Assembly: GCF_014356525.2 (NCBI RefSeq)
Contig: NC_052508.1
Location: 40,151,113 to 40,215,112, forward strand
Direction of reading: 5' to 3'
DNA length: 64,000 nucleotides
Source of the DNA: Nilaparvata lugens
Lineage: Eukaryota > Arthropoda > Insecta > Hemiptera > Delphacidae
In this document: positions 24,301-39,300 of the stretch, piece by piece
How positions within the stretch are numbered: the stretch's first letter is position 1
How the letters are laid out: each line of letters begins with the position of its first letter
Position numbers and translations under genes: made by a program
Notes under the pieces: generated by a model
Seen by the model: only the letters and a program-made list of their open reading frames with translations
The model's database searches: none
What the model was told of the DNA's origin: nothing

Positions 24301-27300
24301 TCCATGTTATTCAAAATACCAGCCAACGAATATTACTCATTAACTAATCAAATTTGAAACGGGAACTTCAACATAGCTGTAGTTATGGCGGCTATTGTTG
24401 TTACAACTTTTGCCGACAATAGTGCATAGCGCTGTCGGCGGAGAACTGTGATTACAAGCCAGCTGTATCTGTTTACTTTTTGGATTATGTTGTAACATAT
24501 TGTTTGGTCAAGTACGATTTTAAAAATTATTTTATTTGCAGTTTTTATAAAAATGTAGGTGGAGGAAAAATTTTGTGTATATCACGAGTGAAATACACTT
24601 GGAAATACACTTAGAAATACACTTGTGGTCCACACACCTTAGAAGAACTGAAGGAGCGAATCAGAGAAGAGATCCAGGCCTTACCAATTGCAGTGTGCCA
24701 GAATGCGTTTTAAAACTTCAAAAATACGCTACATCAGTGTATTGCTGCTTTTGGCCGCCATTTAACTGATATAATTTTTTTCAAATTAACAATAAAAACT
24801 ACATTTTAAACTGAGTTGAACCAATAAAATAATTTTTTCCAAGTTGAATGGTTCATTACCCTTCCAAATTCGTCAATCGGCTCTGCCCCACCCTGTACAA
24901 CCTAAAATGTAGAAACTGCAATATATTCAAATATAAAAACAATGGTTCAATTGCCTTGTACACTTTGTGTACGGGAGACTTTATGGTTTACCTTGTAATA
25001 TTCGTAACTTTTCTTCCTATGCTCAAGTTGCCGCTCTCTGTTGTAGATGACCAACTTGCTATGTAGATGGCCCAAATAGAAGTATGATAGAAGTGCTGGC
25101 CTCACCAGATCTGAGCCGAATTCAGCGGGAGGTTTCTTCGTTCTGTTGAGAACGGCAAACAAGGATTTACATTGAGATACAGGTTTTTTATTTCATAATT
25201 TTAAATATCTACTTATGACTGAGATCACCTAAGTGACCACATACTAGATTTTAGGATGAATTGCCACAATAATATTAGATATCAACTAAGATTAATACAA
25301 GAACCGTTGAGATGGAATAATCTAGTTTTTTTTAATGAAATTCCAAGACCAAGGATTCATGAGTCCTGAACAAGTTGAAGAGAATAATTAAATAATGCAA
25401 AGTAAAATTGGATGTTGATACGATTTTTCCTTTTTACCTTTTAAAATGTATCTTAAAAATTTCTGTCGCTCACTTTACAACAAAGATCTATTGAGATGAT
25501 GAAAGAGTGAATTATTTTAATGGTTTCGGACAGTATCAACTTTTGTTCCTGCCTTCCGCTGTATATTTTTGTACTTATTGTCAAACTTGAATGAATTAAT
25601 TGTATTTATTTGCGTATTTTTTGTTGTATATGAGAAATAAAAATGCATATTTTAGAATACCTATAAAAATCTATGGTAAGTTATGTATTTTGGCTTGTGT
25701 TAAGTATTTTTGTGATTTTTGCATAATGAAGTGAATAAATCTATATCATAAATCGAAGAGTTATATTCAATATCAAACAGCTCTTGCAGTTACACAAAAT
25801 ATCAGAGCTTAGAAATGCACCAAGTTGGTAGGAACAGAAGTTGGAAATAGTTGCTCAATTGTTGAACTTACTCAACTAGATTTAATGTTCAAGGCTAATG
25901 AATCTCTAGATTTCGCATTGTATGAATTGATCGATACTCACTTTAAATCATTCAGTACATCAAGGAATCCGTTGTAAGCCTCAATGGCTTTGCTTATCAG
26001 GTGATGAATCTTTTTTATTGCATGCGGCGTTTGATTTTCCGAATTTTCCTGTAAGATTTCTTGTTTCAGTTCGAACATTGTTACATATGTTGCAGCAAGT
26101 TCGTATCGCAGATTTCGACACGCGTTCAAGTAATACTTTGGATTCAGTTCTTTGATGACAGCCTCCAACATATCTATTCTCTTTTTATGTAACTTGCATT
26201 TCCTGAAAACAAAAATATCATGTGGAACTTGGGTATTGTAATGAAATTGATGTAAATATTGAACGACGATTTTAAATAGAAGCACACAGTTATTAATTTA
26301 TTTATTCTTAATCAAAAACTAATCAATTTTTGTTGCTGGACACAATCAATCTTTTCTTAGCAGAGCCCTCATAGAAAACCATAGATTCTAGACCAACTAC
26401 TTTAATAGATCAAGTAATAAGTGGTGGTCAATAACTTTTTAACGAATGACATTGTGCAGGTATAAAATCCATCATGAAAAAAATAAAGTATTTGGAAAAA
26501 CCATCAACTATATAACGATGAAATTTCATCTCATATCAGAACAAATCCAAAATAAGAATAAAACAGTACTAAAGTACCACTAACCTTGCATTATCGTCAT
26601 CAAAGAGTGCCAAATGTTTATACAATTCACTCATATCCTGAATGATGGAAACGTAATCGGATGCATGATTCTCCAAAGTATAGAATTCTTGTGCTTTATT
26701 CAGCCAGCTCAGTGAATTGTGAAAAACTTTCTTTGCATCATCAAATACAAGAACGTATTTAGCTGTTATTTGACTTTCATAGGTTGATAGTTCAAGCGTT
26801 GAAAACTGCAATTCCAAAAATTCTGGAAAAATATAGAAAAATGAATAATTATTATTGTTATGAAGTTGAAATCCTTAGCTCTTGAGTTGGAAAACGTTAA
26901 ATGTTTATAAAAAATGTTCATTTTGAAAAGTGGGGGAGTCAAAAATACATCTTATGATGATAGCCATATATCATATTATAATGATAGTGCCTGAGTAGTG
27001 ATGTTAGTGAAAGTATTGATCTTAAAAATAAGATATAATTCACTATAAAAGAAATTAGTCGAATCAACTAAGTTATTGGCCAAAATCAATTAAATATTGC
27101 AGTTTGAAAATATTATAGGTAGAAGAAAGTAAGATATATTTGATTGTTCATAAATACATCCTTATCTAATCCTATTTGATTTACAATGGTTTTATTGATA
27201 TATTTTTCAAACAATGATAGTATAGTACTCTGATATCAATGAATATTACAATTTCATAAAATTAGTGAATGCATTACTAAGATCGGATTTTATTCCATCT

Positions 27301-30300
27301 AAGAATATTTCTTGAATAACTAGTACAATTTCAATTTATTGTTCGTGATTCAACATTGGAAAATAAATTTTATAATTCAATGAACTGTGGGGAATACATA
27401 TTTTTGAATAATTTTCTCTTTAATCAATCTTTGTCAGTCTCAGTTTTTTAGTTAGTCTTAATCAATCTGTTTACATCCTCATCCTACCTAGTTCATCTGA
27501 TTCATAATCAATGATATTCAAATTAAAAGTAATTTTAATAGTAGGAATTAGAACTGAGTTTTCAACTTAGTTGCAAGGAATAATGTATAAGAATAAGGAA
27601 AATTTACCAGGCTCAGTAACTGATGTGTCAACGTAATCATCTGAAGTTAAGCGATCGAAAGAAATGGACAGTAGTACAATGCCATACTTAGCCCAACATC
27701 TAGCAACATCAGCACTTCTATGATTGTATTGCTCTAGTCTGCAAAGACAAAATCATCAATTAATCAGGAGAGTAAATCAACTTTCAATGGTGAACGATAG
27801 TGGATGATAAGATAAAATGATGATGCTATGCGAGATTTAAGATGCTTCATACAGTATCAAGAATAGATTCAGTCAACAAGAGTGATGAGAAAATAATCAT
27901 GTCGAGCATGCTGCTACAGAACAGATAAATGTTGAAATTATCGTTCAGCTATCTAATAAACAGATTAATGTCCGGTTTCACCAAGTTCGGTCAAGTCATT
28001 TAAACATGTTCAAATAGGGGACAGCTCACGAGTGCACTAACATAATTATGATTTCTATGGCAATAGCTACTGCTACTACCGATAACTCCAGTGCACTCCT
28101 GTAAAGCGTACCTAGTTTGTTCATATTGAAAAAATTTCTTATCCGAGCTTGGTAAAACCAGATATAAATCTATCCATATCTATAGATTGCTACTCGTAAA
28201 TTTATAAAATTTATATTCCTAGTAATCTATTCATGTGAATTTAAAATGATCTTCTACTTATTAAAATTCAGATTGAATTGATCTTTTACGGATACTTTAA
28301 TCTGTTTAGAATCTCAAAACATTGTCATGCTTCAACTTCCCATGAGATAGAATTTGACCCAATTTTTGTTTTAGGGTTGGAACAGACATACGGTTCTATT
28401 ATCAGAGCTAGCTTTAAACATAATAAAATTTACAGCACAATATGCCAAAAAAACTCATTGACCGTCGTAAACAGGAGTGCCCCCCAAACCCTTGGACACA
28501 CCCCATACATTTATTTACCAAGGATTATTTATTCATTATTAAATTTATTTATTATTTATTTAAAAAACAATAGCTTGTACCCTCCCCCAAATAATTTATA
28601 GGGAACCCAAAAAATGAAATTTCGTCAGTAGTAAGTTTAAACACTTTAATAATATTTTATGAGACCCCTCTCCTCAATAATTTTAAGAGCGCACTCTGTG
28701 GCCAACCTCCCCCCTTCCGCTGTGGGCATCCCTGGTCATAAATATATTGATAGGATGGATGAACTGTCTCGTAAAACTCAATGTTAATGGCTGGCCTTAG
28801 TGTTTATTAAACCATAATGACAAAAAAAAATTAATTTGAAGCTGGTACCATACTCACAAATATCCACGCTGCTCTTCATCAAGATCATTAGTGCCTAATG
28901 TGATTTCATATTGCTCCAAAACACAAGATGCGGCAGCCAGATGGTGTCTAGCAAGCTGGAAAGCGTTTTTCTCCATAATAAACTGAGCCAATGTGGCAGC
29001 ATTCAACGCCCAATCAATCATATCAGGCTTTTCGCATTCCAACTGACGTCGTAGAGTGTTGTGACAATAGATTGCCGATTTTACAACGTTGCCCAGTGTG
29101 GCATGTATCTGAGCAAGGTAGTAGAGAGTGAGTGTGTGTAACTTCTCAAGAGGGGCATCGTACTTTGTTTGGGGTGGGGGTTTGTTCACTGTCGAGAACA
29201 AATCACCGACTTCTTTCGGGCGATCTTCGCAAGTGTTCTTGTAGTTTCTGTAGAGATCTTCAGCGCTTGACAGATAATTCTGAGACTTTTCGTAGTCTCC
29301 ACGATTTGACCACAGTATGCCTAGCTGGTTAAAGGCGCTCAAAACAATTAGAATCTTGTTAGGCTCCATTGAGTTGTCTTCGAGTAGTTTCAAGCAGTTT
29401 GTGAGTTGCTCTTCACCATTTGACCATTCTTCAGTGTCAACTGAGATCGTTCCCAGGGAAACCCAAACACCTCCAAGCATAGCGGTCAGCTCATCATAAG
29501 ACGAGTCAGACGATCTAAGGTCATCCAGTACATTGACCAATTTCGATTTCAATTCCATCAAGATTTCCAGGGCGGCATACTTCGACTTGAATGGTTCTGA
29601 TTGCGGATCTTGATTTGCTTCTTTCAGTAACGTTTCAACCTTATCATACTTTTCCCTTAGGTCAATGAAGAAATCTTGGGATATAACCGTATTCCTGAAA
29701 TCAAAAAATCAGATTTATACACTTGAGAGACCCTGAAAAGGAATATACTTCAAACAAGAGATCATGACATAAGCGACGAAATATTCCAAAATGATTTCCT
29801 GAAGCTTTGAAAAATATAGATACCGTTGAGAAAAATGTGGCAACAGTTTGAGGAGCCTGCCTCATGACCTGTGAAAATACTGGGCTTCGTCTTGGATTCG
29901 AAACACAGGTGGGCTAGCCCCATCCAGCAAGTGACTAATAGACTGTCCCGAATCATCTGGTTCCTTAAGTTGTTGCTCAAGCTGAGGAGACATGTGACGG
30001 AGGCATACCTGGTCATGGTGTATCGGTGTATCATACACTTTTCCACTGGCATATCACTTACGGTCTACTCATGTGGGGTCATTCAGCCAAGGTTGTGGAC
30101 ATACTGAAGCTGCAAAAACGGGCTGCAAGGATTATAACTGCAAGCGAACATCATGCACATTGCAAGCCCATTTTTGTTAGACTGGGTATCCTAACAGTTG
30201 TCAGCTACTGGCTAGTTGGCTAATTTGCCAGTAAGTCGAAGAGCAAGGCCCTAGATGTTAACTAAATGTGAGTTATCTTGATCACTGCCATCTTGATATA

Positions 30301-33300
30301 TTGGTGTTTTTGGTCATTTACTTTTATTGTAACATGACGCCATCGATCCTACAAGTGTGGGTATTGGATGAAGAAGAAGGTATAAGGGAGGCGAGGTGTG
30401 ATCTTCCCGCAAGGGACTCCCCACCAAACGAAAGCCATGCGAATTTACTTTCTACATTTACAATACAGTAATAAACTGAGTTGGAAGTACAAATGAATAA
30501 TAATGGATATGACTCTGTGATAGTTTCAATACAAAGAATAACTTGTAAGAGAGTAGATTAGTAAGTTATCAACAAAATTATAAAAAAAAACATTATTGTC
30601 TGATCAATTGACAAACTAGTAAAAACACATATTAAATTTTATTAAATAGGTAGGCCTAGTTACTGGTAAAAAATATATGGGCCTAAATTAAATGTAAGGA
30701 GAAAGTGCACTACAAGGGCTCCAGTCAAACTATTGTAAAAATTAAACACTTTCAACATAAAATCATCTCAACATGGCAGAGTTCATATACTATGATTCGG
30801 CAATTCGGCTCATTTTTAAATTATCTAGAAGAATAACAATAAAAATAGCCTAACATATTTTCCCAGAAGCCCATATAGCCTACTGCATTCAATCACTCTG
30901 TTTCTCAGATTCCATTAGACAGACCCATTGCACACTAACAAGCCAAATAGATGCGCGGGATTTATTCCGACCGTCTTCAAAATGCATGGTCTCTATTCCG
31001 CTTGTATAGTGTTCTTGATTATAGGTTTTGTATTCTGAATAGGCGCTGAAAAAATCCTCGCTTATATATTATAATAGTTTTTGTTTATAGTAAGAATTTC
31101 GTTTTGGCTACACCAATATTCATACCTAACCTAATTAACAGATTTAAATTAACAATTTTAAAATAGTACATTATTATTTATTTTATTTATTATTTTACAA
31201 AGTCGACTTACTAGAAGTATTTTAAGCTCAGGTGATGATGATGGAATGAATGATAATACAATGAAGGCAGAGTTATGTATGAATAAAAATTATAGGTTAT
31301 GCTATCTACTTGAATTGATTTGAGACCACTTTTCAGTCCAGAAATAAATAAACAAGAAATTTTGAATTTGATTTGATTAAAAACCGAATATAATAGAATG
31401 ATTGCATTCAATAAACTCTCAAAACTTGAGAATATTGAGTTATTAAGAAAAATTTACATGTGCACTATAGCCAAATTGTCATATCTGATGTAACTTAAAC
31501 AAACTTTAATTTATTGAAATTTACATTTAGTCAAGGCCTATAGGCTAGATTGTTTAAAAATAATTAATGTGATATTTTTCTACTTACTTATCCATGTTAG
31601 ATTATTTCTGATTGTATTTCACTGACGAAGAAGAAACAAATAGGCTTTAATATGCATATTATAAAAGAGTTTATTGTACAAAAAAAAGCAGCAGAAACAA
31701 TGTTTATCACCTTGCTTTTGAGATTTGAAAAAATTTTGTAAAAATAATTAATTCAGAGCACAATAAATAACAACCTGTATTTCTTTGTTGTCATGAATGA
31801 TAGATTCCAAAATACAATTTCAAAATCTAGAATACAATAATTTCAAATTCTTTCTTTCCTAATTCATAGATTAATCAGCTTCATATAACATAACCTAAAA
31901 AAAAATTTATTTTGGTATTTGGTTCATTCCTTTCTGATCTCTCCTCTGCCATCTTCAGACTGATGTTTTGATCAAGCTGCTTTAGTAATGTAAAAATAAT
32001 TTTATTATCAATTTATTGGAAGTATTGAGAAAATATAACTCATTCACGAAAGATAGAGAATGATAAAGCCTACTTTATAAAGTAGCTAAGTAGGTCTACT
32101 TTATAAGCTCTTCAAAGGTTGGTAACTGCAACTCATGCGGGAAAGTTTAAATTAACGTTTCCATAGTACAAGCATAGAGAAACAATAGCATAAATGAATA
32201 TCCCATGGTATAGGGCGTTTATGTCGCAAGGTTCACTGTTATCCCAAGCCGATAGTTCACGTAGTTCTTTCCCGTGTATTTTTAGTATTTAGTATTTATT
32301 TAAATAGGTCCATAAAAGGGATCACTAAAGTGAAGCCCACTGGGACACGTCAAAAATGTAAAAGAAAAACAACTGCCCAGAGGCAGAAATCAAATAAGAA
32401 AATAGGCACTCACCACACTGCTCTCCAACATACAGAAATCACGGAGTGAGTACAGAGGGTGATCCGTCAGCAGGCTCCTCAGAGCCCCTCGAAACCGCAC
32501 AGCAGGCAGATCCCTGGCCAACAGAGGCAGCCTATTATAGAAGCTGATTGACATATGAGCCAGACCAGTCCGAGTTCTGCTCAGCCTCTGGTAGGGTAAA
32601 TCCAGCCTGAAGCTTTATGACGCTGGTAGTCTTTCATATTGTGCCGTTCATACACTACCCGGTCAAAACAGTAAATATCGACAATAATCGACAGTAATCG
32701 GCTTGAGATAACAGTAAAAGTTGCGACATAAACGCCCTATACCATGGGATATCTGCTTACGCTATTTTTTCTCTATGGTACAAGTTATAATAAGGTCCAC
32801 TTCGATGGCTAAAGCTACGTTTACACTATGTAGCTGGAGAGCTATAAAATTTGAGCTACATATATAGCTCTGTCAGCTACATACAGTATTTATAGCTCTG
32901 CTAGATGTAGCTCTGCTATATGTAAATTTTTGTTTACAATTTTGTAGCTGTTCTGTCCTTGAAGGAAGGCTGCCGCAGCTGTTTGCAGCTGTTTAGTGCC
33001 CGCTGGCTTTACACCATATTATACTGTACTCATTATTTGTTGTCAGAGTGCTCTTCAAAGCACTACCCGTACTGCGCATTTCAAGGACCAGTGCTAGTCA
33101 GAGAAGAAAAAGAAGATATTGGATAATTTTGTCTCTATTCCAGTCAAATTCACTCTCCATCATTGCACAATAATATATACATAATAAATCAATGCGCAGT
33201 AGCATAGCCACCTCTAATACAAGGCCGCGGCCTACGATATTGCAACGTCGCAGCGCAGGACTAGAATCTAAAACATGATTGGTGAAAAAGATCAGCTGGT

Positions 33301-36300
33301 ATTCTTTTAAATCTTAAACACCCTGTCCATATTTTGTTGAGATGAATTACCCCATACTAAAATAGCATACCTAATATGAGATAGTATAAGTCCATGGTAA
33401 GCAGTTAACAGTAGTTTTTTATCATTCAGCCTAGCAAGCTGCCGCAGGACAAATACCCCAGATGATATCTTATTACATATCCTCTCAATGTAAGGATGCC
33501 ATGTTAATTTCCTGTCCAATAAAATTCCCAAGAATGCTACTTTCTCTTCTTGGTCTAATTCATTTTCCTCTACAAACACATTTATTTCTCTATCCTCTAC
33601 TGAATTATATTTACTTTTGAATTGTAGGAATTGACATTTCTTACTATTTATTGTTAATTGCCTTTGCTTCAAGAATTGGACAATTGACTGTACTCCAGTA
33701 AAAGCATTTATTTCTAGACTATCTAATAAATAATTGTTAAAGATAAGCGATGTGTCATCAGCAAACAACAGAGCTCTGTGATCTTTTAACTCTTTTGGTA
33801 ATTGGTTCACATACAACAGAAACAGTAAGGGACCCAGAATTGAGCCTTGAGGTACTCCAGCCTGGACCTCCAGTTTTTGAGATTTAATTTTTACTATTTC
33901 ATTCCCATCCACCTTGGTAAGCTCAACACACTGGTTTCTACCTATGAGATATGATTCAAACCATTTTAGTTCTATACCATTCACACCTACAGTTTTTAGT
34001 ATTTCCAATAATATTCTATGGTTCACACAATCAAAAGCTTTGGATAAATCAAGAAATATTGCGGCTGCCTTCTCACCTGAATCTATTATATCTATTAGTC
34101 TTTCAACAAGGGATACTATTGCAGTCTTAGTAGATTTCCCTTTCTGGAACCCATGCTGTTCATCACATATGAAATTAATTTCTTCCAGGTGCATCAATAG
34201 CCTATTTAAAACTACTCTTTCAAAAATTTTACTTATTACATTTAGAATACTAATGGGTCTATAATTTTCAACTCTTTCAGAATCACCGCTCTTGAAAATT
34301 GGCAAAATTTTTCCTTGTTTCAGATCATCAGGAAAATACCCTGCTCTAGTGAAGTATTAAGGAGATGCAATAAAGGGTCCAGTAATTCATTTTCACATTC
34401 TTTTAAAATTTTGCTTGAGACCCCATCCAATCCTACTGTTTTTTTGTTATTCAATTTTTTATTATTCTTGACAACTCATCTCTTGATAATGGATGAAATT
34501 TAAATACCTTTTCAATTGGCTCAGCATTTAATGTAGTTGTATTATAAGTATTAGTGTTCAGTGACTTTTGGAGATTATATGCAACCTGTTGATAATACTT
34601 ATTGAAAAAGTTACAAATGTCTATACTATCATCCATATAAATTCCATGTTCATCGATTATCCTAGGGACATTAGTAACTGTATCTTTTTGAGCTGCTCTC
34701 CTATTTCTATTAATTACCTCCCAAACAGCAGAGTTAAAATTGGTACTAGTTGTTAATATTTCAGCTGTTTTCTTACACTTAGCTTTCCTCACTTCTTTTG
34801 CATAGTTTTTCTTTAGACATTTGTATTTGACTTCACTCGGAACATCCCTCACTAATTTAAATTCCTCATAAGCTTCCCTCTAACAATATTTCTTTGAGTA
34901 AGAATATCTTCAGTTATCCATTCATCTACTTTGTTTACTTTAATTTACTTTTTACTTTGACTTTTTTTATTGGACAGCATACACTAATGTGAAATCTTAG
35001 AGTATCAATGAATTGCTTATATTTGTAATTTAGGTTACAACTGTTATAAACACTACTCCAATTTTCTTGAAGCAGTTCCTGCTTCAGACAATTTATATTT
35101 CCTAGCTCATATTGCTGAATTTCTTTCACAAAAGTTTTTTTTCTGCTGGGATTCTGGCCCTGCAGCTTAACATCTAAAATTTGATAGTTATGATCTGACA
35201 GATCTGAGCTACCTAACCTGACATTACAACCTTCTATATTTGTGAGGATATTATCAATAATTGTCTGTGAAGTTCGAGTTACTCTTGTATATTCGTGGAC
35301 CTTAATTTCTAAATTATTCATATTAATAATATCTCTAATATCCTCTGTCATTTTATCCTGCCTGGCAAAATCGGTATTGAAATCTCCTACTACTATAACA
35401 TTTGTGAAACGAGCGGTTGTAATTTCCAAAAGTGTATGGAGCAGCTCACAAAATTTTTGCCAGTCTCCATTTGGTGACCTATAGATACCTAACACTGCTA
35501 CCTCAAATCGATCATCAATTTTTAACCTTAGTCCCGTCACCTCTAAATCCATCTCAACAGAAAATCTCTTAACAAAATCCAGTTCATAAGTTTGGGTATG
35601 TTTAGCATTGCTAGTGAATATACATACACCACCACTTCTATGAGCTATTCTACAAAATTCTGATCTCAGTGAATAGCCTGGAATCCTAACTTGATTTATT
35701 TCCTTTATTTTTAAGCCATGCTCTGTGAAAATAACAATGTCAGGATCCTCCTGTTTAAGAAATACTTCTAATCTGTCAATTTTGTTGCGAAGATACTGAA
35801 TATTTTGATGATAAATACTAAAAACCTTACCATCTTGTGCTACTCTATCTCTAGCATTTGTAGCTATTTCCCTTTCCCTGTTTTGAGCCAATTTACTAAA
35901 AAATCGTTATTGTTTTTTTGGCTGTTTTTAAACCAGAGGATTGCAAACGGCTTTCAATCAGCTCTGCCAATCTATTACAAAAGATTACTTTGCCAGATCG
36001 ATTTAGATGCAACCCATGATTAGTGAAGTTATGTCTTTTCAGCCTTTCATTTAGAAAACAAATCCCCAGTTGTTTAGAATTCTTATTTTTTAGGCTGTTG
36101 ATTGTATTATGGATTGATTTGTTTGTCGAGTTGATTGCTTCATTTAATTCTGGCCTATCAAACCTATTAGGAATAGTACTTATTATTAAGTTTGTTTTTT
36201 TGCTGAGTGGCACAATTCCTTGATTTTTTCTGTTACTTGAGGAAGATGATTCAAGTTAGGTTCATTTATATTATTTGAGCCACCCAGTACAATTAGATAG

Positions 36301-39300
36301 TCATTTTCATCAAAATCTTTAGTTTGTTCCCTAGCTGACTCTACAACTGCATTAATTGATGCACTTGGCTTGAAAAAACATTGGACATCAAATTTATTTT
36401 TTAATCTTTTATCAAGGAGATCACTGCAATCACGTCCATGACTGGACGTCAGTAGCAGAACTCTCCCTTTCCTATCTTTATTTCCCTCAGCTATATTTTG
36501 GTTGCTGTCTTCAAAACCTCACTGTATGTTTTATTTCGACCATTTTCAGAGCATTTCCCATCATTTAGGTTAGATTCTATTTTTTTGCATTTGGATGGAG
36601 GTTCTATCATACATTAGTATTATCAAATTTAATTTTAGTTTCTTTATTTCCTCCGACATTAGACTACATTGATTTTTTAGATTTAGTATTTCTTTTTTAT
36701 GGTCTTCATCTTGTAATTTTATAATCAGTTCCAAAGATTTAATTTCTTCTACCATCCCTAACCTTTCTTCCTCAGACGTTTTTAAAGTTACTTCTAATTG
36801 GTTTTTTAAATTAGTGTGGCTACTTTGTAGTTGAGCAACTTTTTCGGCTAAAGTAGTTTGAAGAACTGGGGTTTTTGGTTTTGGCGTTTTTGAATTTTGG
36901 TTTTGGGAACGCGTAAGTACTCTTGCTATGTTTACATTTCTATTATTAACCTTCGGTGTTTTACTTGAGCTCATCTTCCTATCTAAGAAATTATATTACT
37001 TGCAATAATAATAATTGATTTATAAATGATAGGATTTTAATTTGGTTATAATTTTAGTCAAGTAAACTATCTATGTTTATTTTTAAATCTCGAAAACCTA
37101 ACCTCAAAATAACCTCTAAGCAATATTTAATAATATCTAGACAACATTGTCACAGTATTGAATGATATACCATGTAGATATTGTTCAACATTTTCAGATA
37201 ATATCAATACAATATTGGATAATTTACCAAGTAAATATTGTTTAGCGATATTTACATAATATCAATATAACTTTGTCACAATATTGAATGATAATGTAAA
37301 TATCGCTCAAGTCTAATCAAAATCCCATTGAATTTTTCTACTTGAATCGAAATCAGCAAACCCTTCTTGTTCAAGGATGACATACTTGTTGGAGTCGAGC
37401 TCGAATATGGCTTGTTGGGTATTTAGCTTTTATTGCAAGGGTCAAACAAGTCTAGACTTTGGTTTGAATTCTCCTTGTTGATCAAGGCTGACAAACTGAC
37501 AAAGAGAGATTGATTATATTAGAATAAATCTAGTTCTTTACTTAGGTATGTTACAATATACACTGGTTTATACACTTATTTACATTAAAATGACAGTATT
37601 GCCAATTATTCAACAAATTTGACAAGGTATGAAAAATAAATGAATGAGAATGAATATTTAATGCAATTTAAATAACGATAATATAATATTGTGATGTAAC
37701 TACATAAATCGGCCGTGTTTCAGCAAAGAGTTGTCAGAGAGAGAAAGAGAGAGAGAGAGAGTGAATGAAAGAGATTGGATTAGATTAGAGTTATTTATTT
37801 ATGTATGTTACAATATTTACTGGCTTATACATAAATTTACGGTAATGCTAATTATTGAACAAATTTTACAAAGTATAAAAAATTAATTAAAAGAGACAGA
37901 AAGAGAGAGAGTGAGTGTGTGAGAGAGAGTGAGTGAGTGAGTGAGAGATTGAGTGAGTGAGTAAGCGGGAGTGAGAGGGGGTGAATAAGCAAGAGGGGAG
38001 GAGAGAGAGAGAAGTGATAGAGAAAGCGAGAGAAGATGTTTTGTCCTGTATATATAAGTACTCATCCAAGATCCAACTGCCCACTATCCCTATAGTATGT
38101 ATAACTAAAGCTATTCAACTATAGCTGCAGTATTTACAAAGCAGGGACCTTCTAAACCTTTCTGGATGGGAAAAAGTTGAAAAGTAGACAATGATTCCAA
38201 TTCGCATCAATAGATCAGAATTCAAAAGAGTGTGACACACCACTAACTGGATTTTTGGCTGAGAATCTTCTTGTCTTTGCTGGCAGGTAGCCTACTGAAA
38301 AACTAAATTCTAAACTGTAGCCTGATACTGCTTCTTCGTTTCGAGTTTCTAGTACATCGCAGTACTGTTCCATAATTTGAAGTAGGCTATAGCCTAGTAC
38401 ATGAACGATACATAGCCTATTTAGTATAGAGTCCACTGTCACTACGTAATCTGAGTTGTGAGTGAACTGTTCACTTATATATCAACCGTTAATACCTGAA
38501 TTGGATGAGTCATACCTGTATTGCATAGATTTTTCTAATCTTCTATAAGTTTCTATAATATTCCATAGTTTCTCTTATAGAAACATAATAAATGTTTAGA
38601 AATATGAACTTCTGAAGAATGAATTAACGTTTGAAATATTATAAATGCATAACATAGAAGTTTGATTGTAGGAAACGTGTCGCAAATATAAAATATAAAG
38701 GCAATAACATTTTACAGAACACACTACAGTTTTGTAACACTTTTTGTAGATGAAAGAGGTTGTCACACTAGTTTTTGGAAGATTTGCTGCTGAAACTCTC
38801 ATAACTATCTTCCTATCCTAATGGATAGTATGTATCAAGAATATAGTAAGTTTACAGCAAAATAATGTAGGCCTACATGTAAGTTCTAGATCTTCATTCA
38901 ATTATCTTCCGTATCATGTGAATCACGATAATAATTTGTCTGTGTTGATGTTTTAGAGTTATCTATAATATAGCCTAATTAAGGAAATAATATTGGCTGA
39001 TAGACAGACGTAGGTGACAGGAAATTCACGAATGACGTATCATCACACCAGAACTACTGAGCTGATTGACTTGAAATATTTTGCATATTGATTCTTAATT
39101 GACCGAGGATGGTTTTAGGCCTACTTTGAATTCTTGAATATTTCAGTGGGTCAAGTTTTTAATTAGACCGACATTGCGGAACACGGGTTATCTACTAATT
39201 ATAATTTTAGAGAATCTCACAGAGCATACCCAACATACCCCAAATGTTTTCATTACATACTTTATTGGATGACACAATATTGAATTTCATGTTGAAATAA

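Larger units (their letters stand above)
33304..36990 (-). mobile_element. CR1/jockey-group LINE, nearly complete but 3'-truncated
   Basis: The minus strand runs coiled-coil ORF1, SGNH esterase, APE endonuclease, then RT. It stops abruptly at 33307 before the RT C-terminal tail, with no 3' UTR or poly-A-like end. Target-primed insertion normally truncates the 5' end, so this 3' loss implies a later deletion or rearrangement. It lies in KIFBP intron 1, same strand as the gene. Confidence 0.88.

Noticed and set aside
24860..24930. Alternative KIFBP last exon after the 'atattgcag' site, starting F-L
   Set aside because: It runs straight into the mariner-type terminus. The exon at 5214-5345 fits phase and the family C-terminus far better.
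28278..28601. 107-codon plus-strand open frame in KIFBP intron 2
   Set aside because: No domain, no conserved texture, rich in low-complexity L/I/N/P. Probably chance or decayed repeat.
29132..29499. Plus-strand open frames opposite KIFBP exon 2
   Set aside because: They are shadows of the well-supported minus-strand exon.
33914..36223. Plus-strand open frames opposite the LINE
   Set aside because: They are antisense shadows of the LINE ORFs.
37883..38084. Serine/leucine-rich minus-strand open frames
   Set aside because: They come from GA/GTGA low-complexity DNA.
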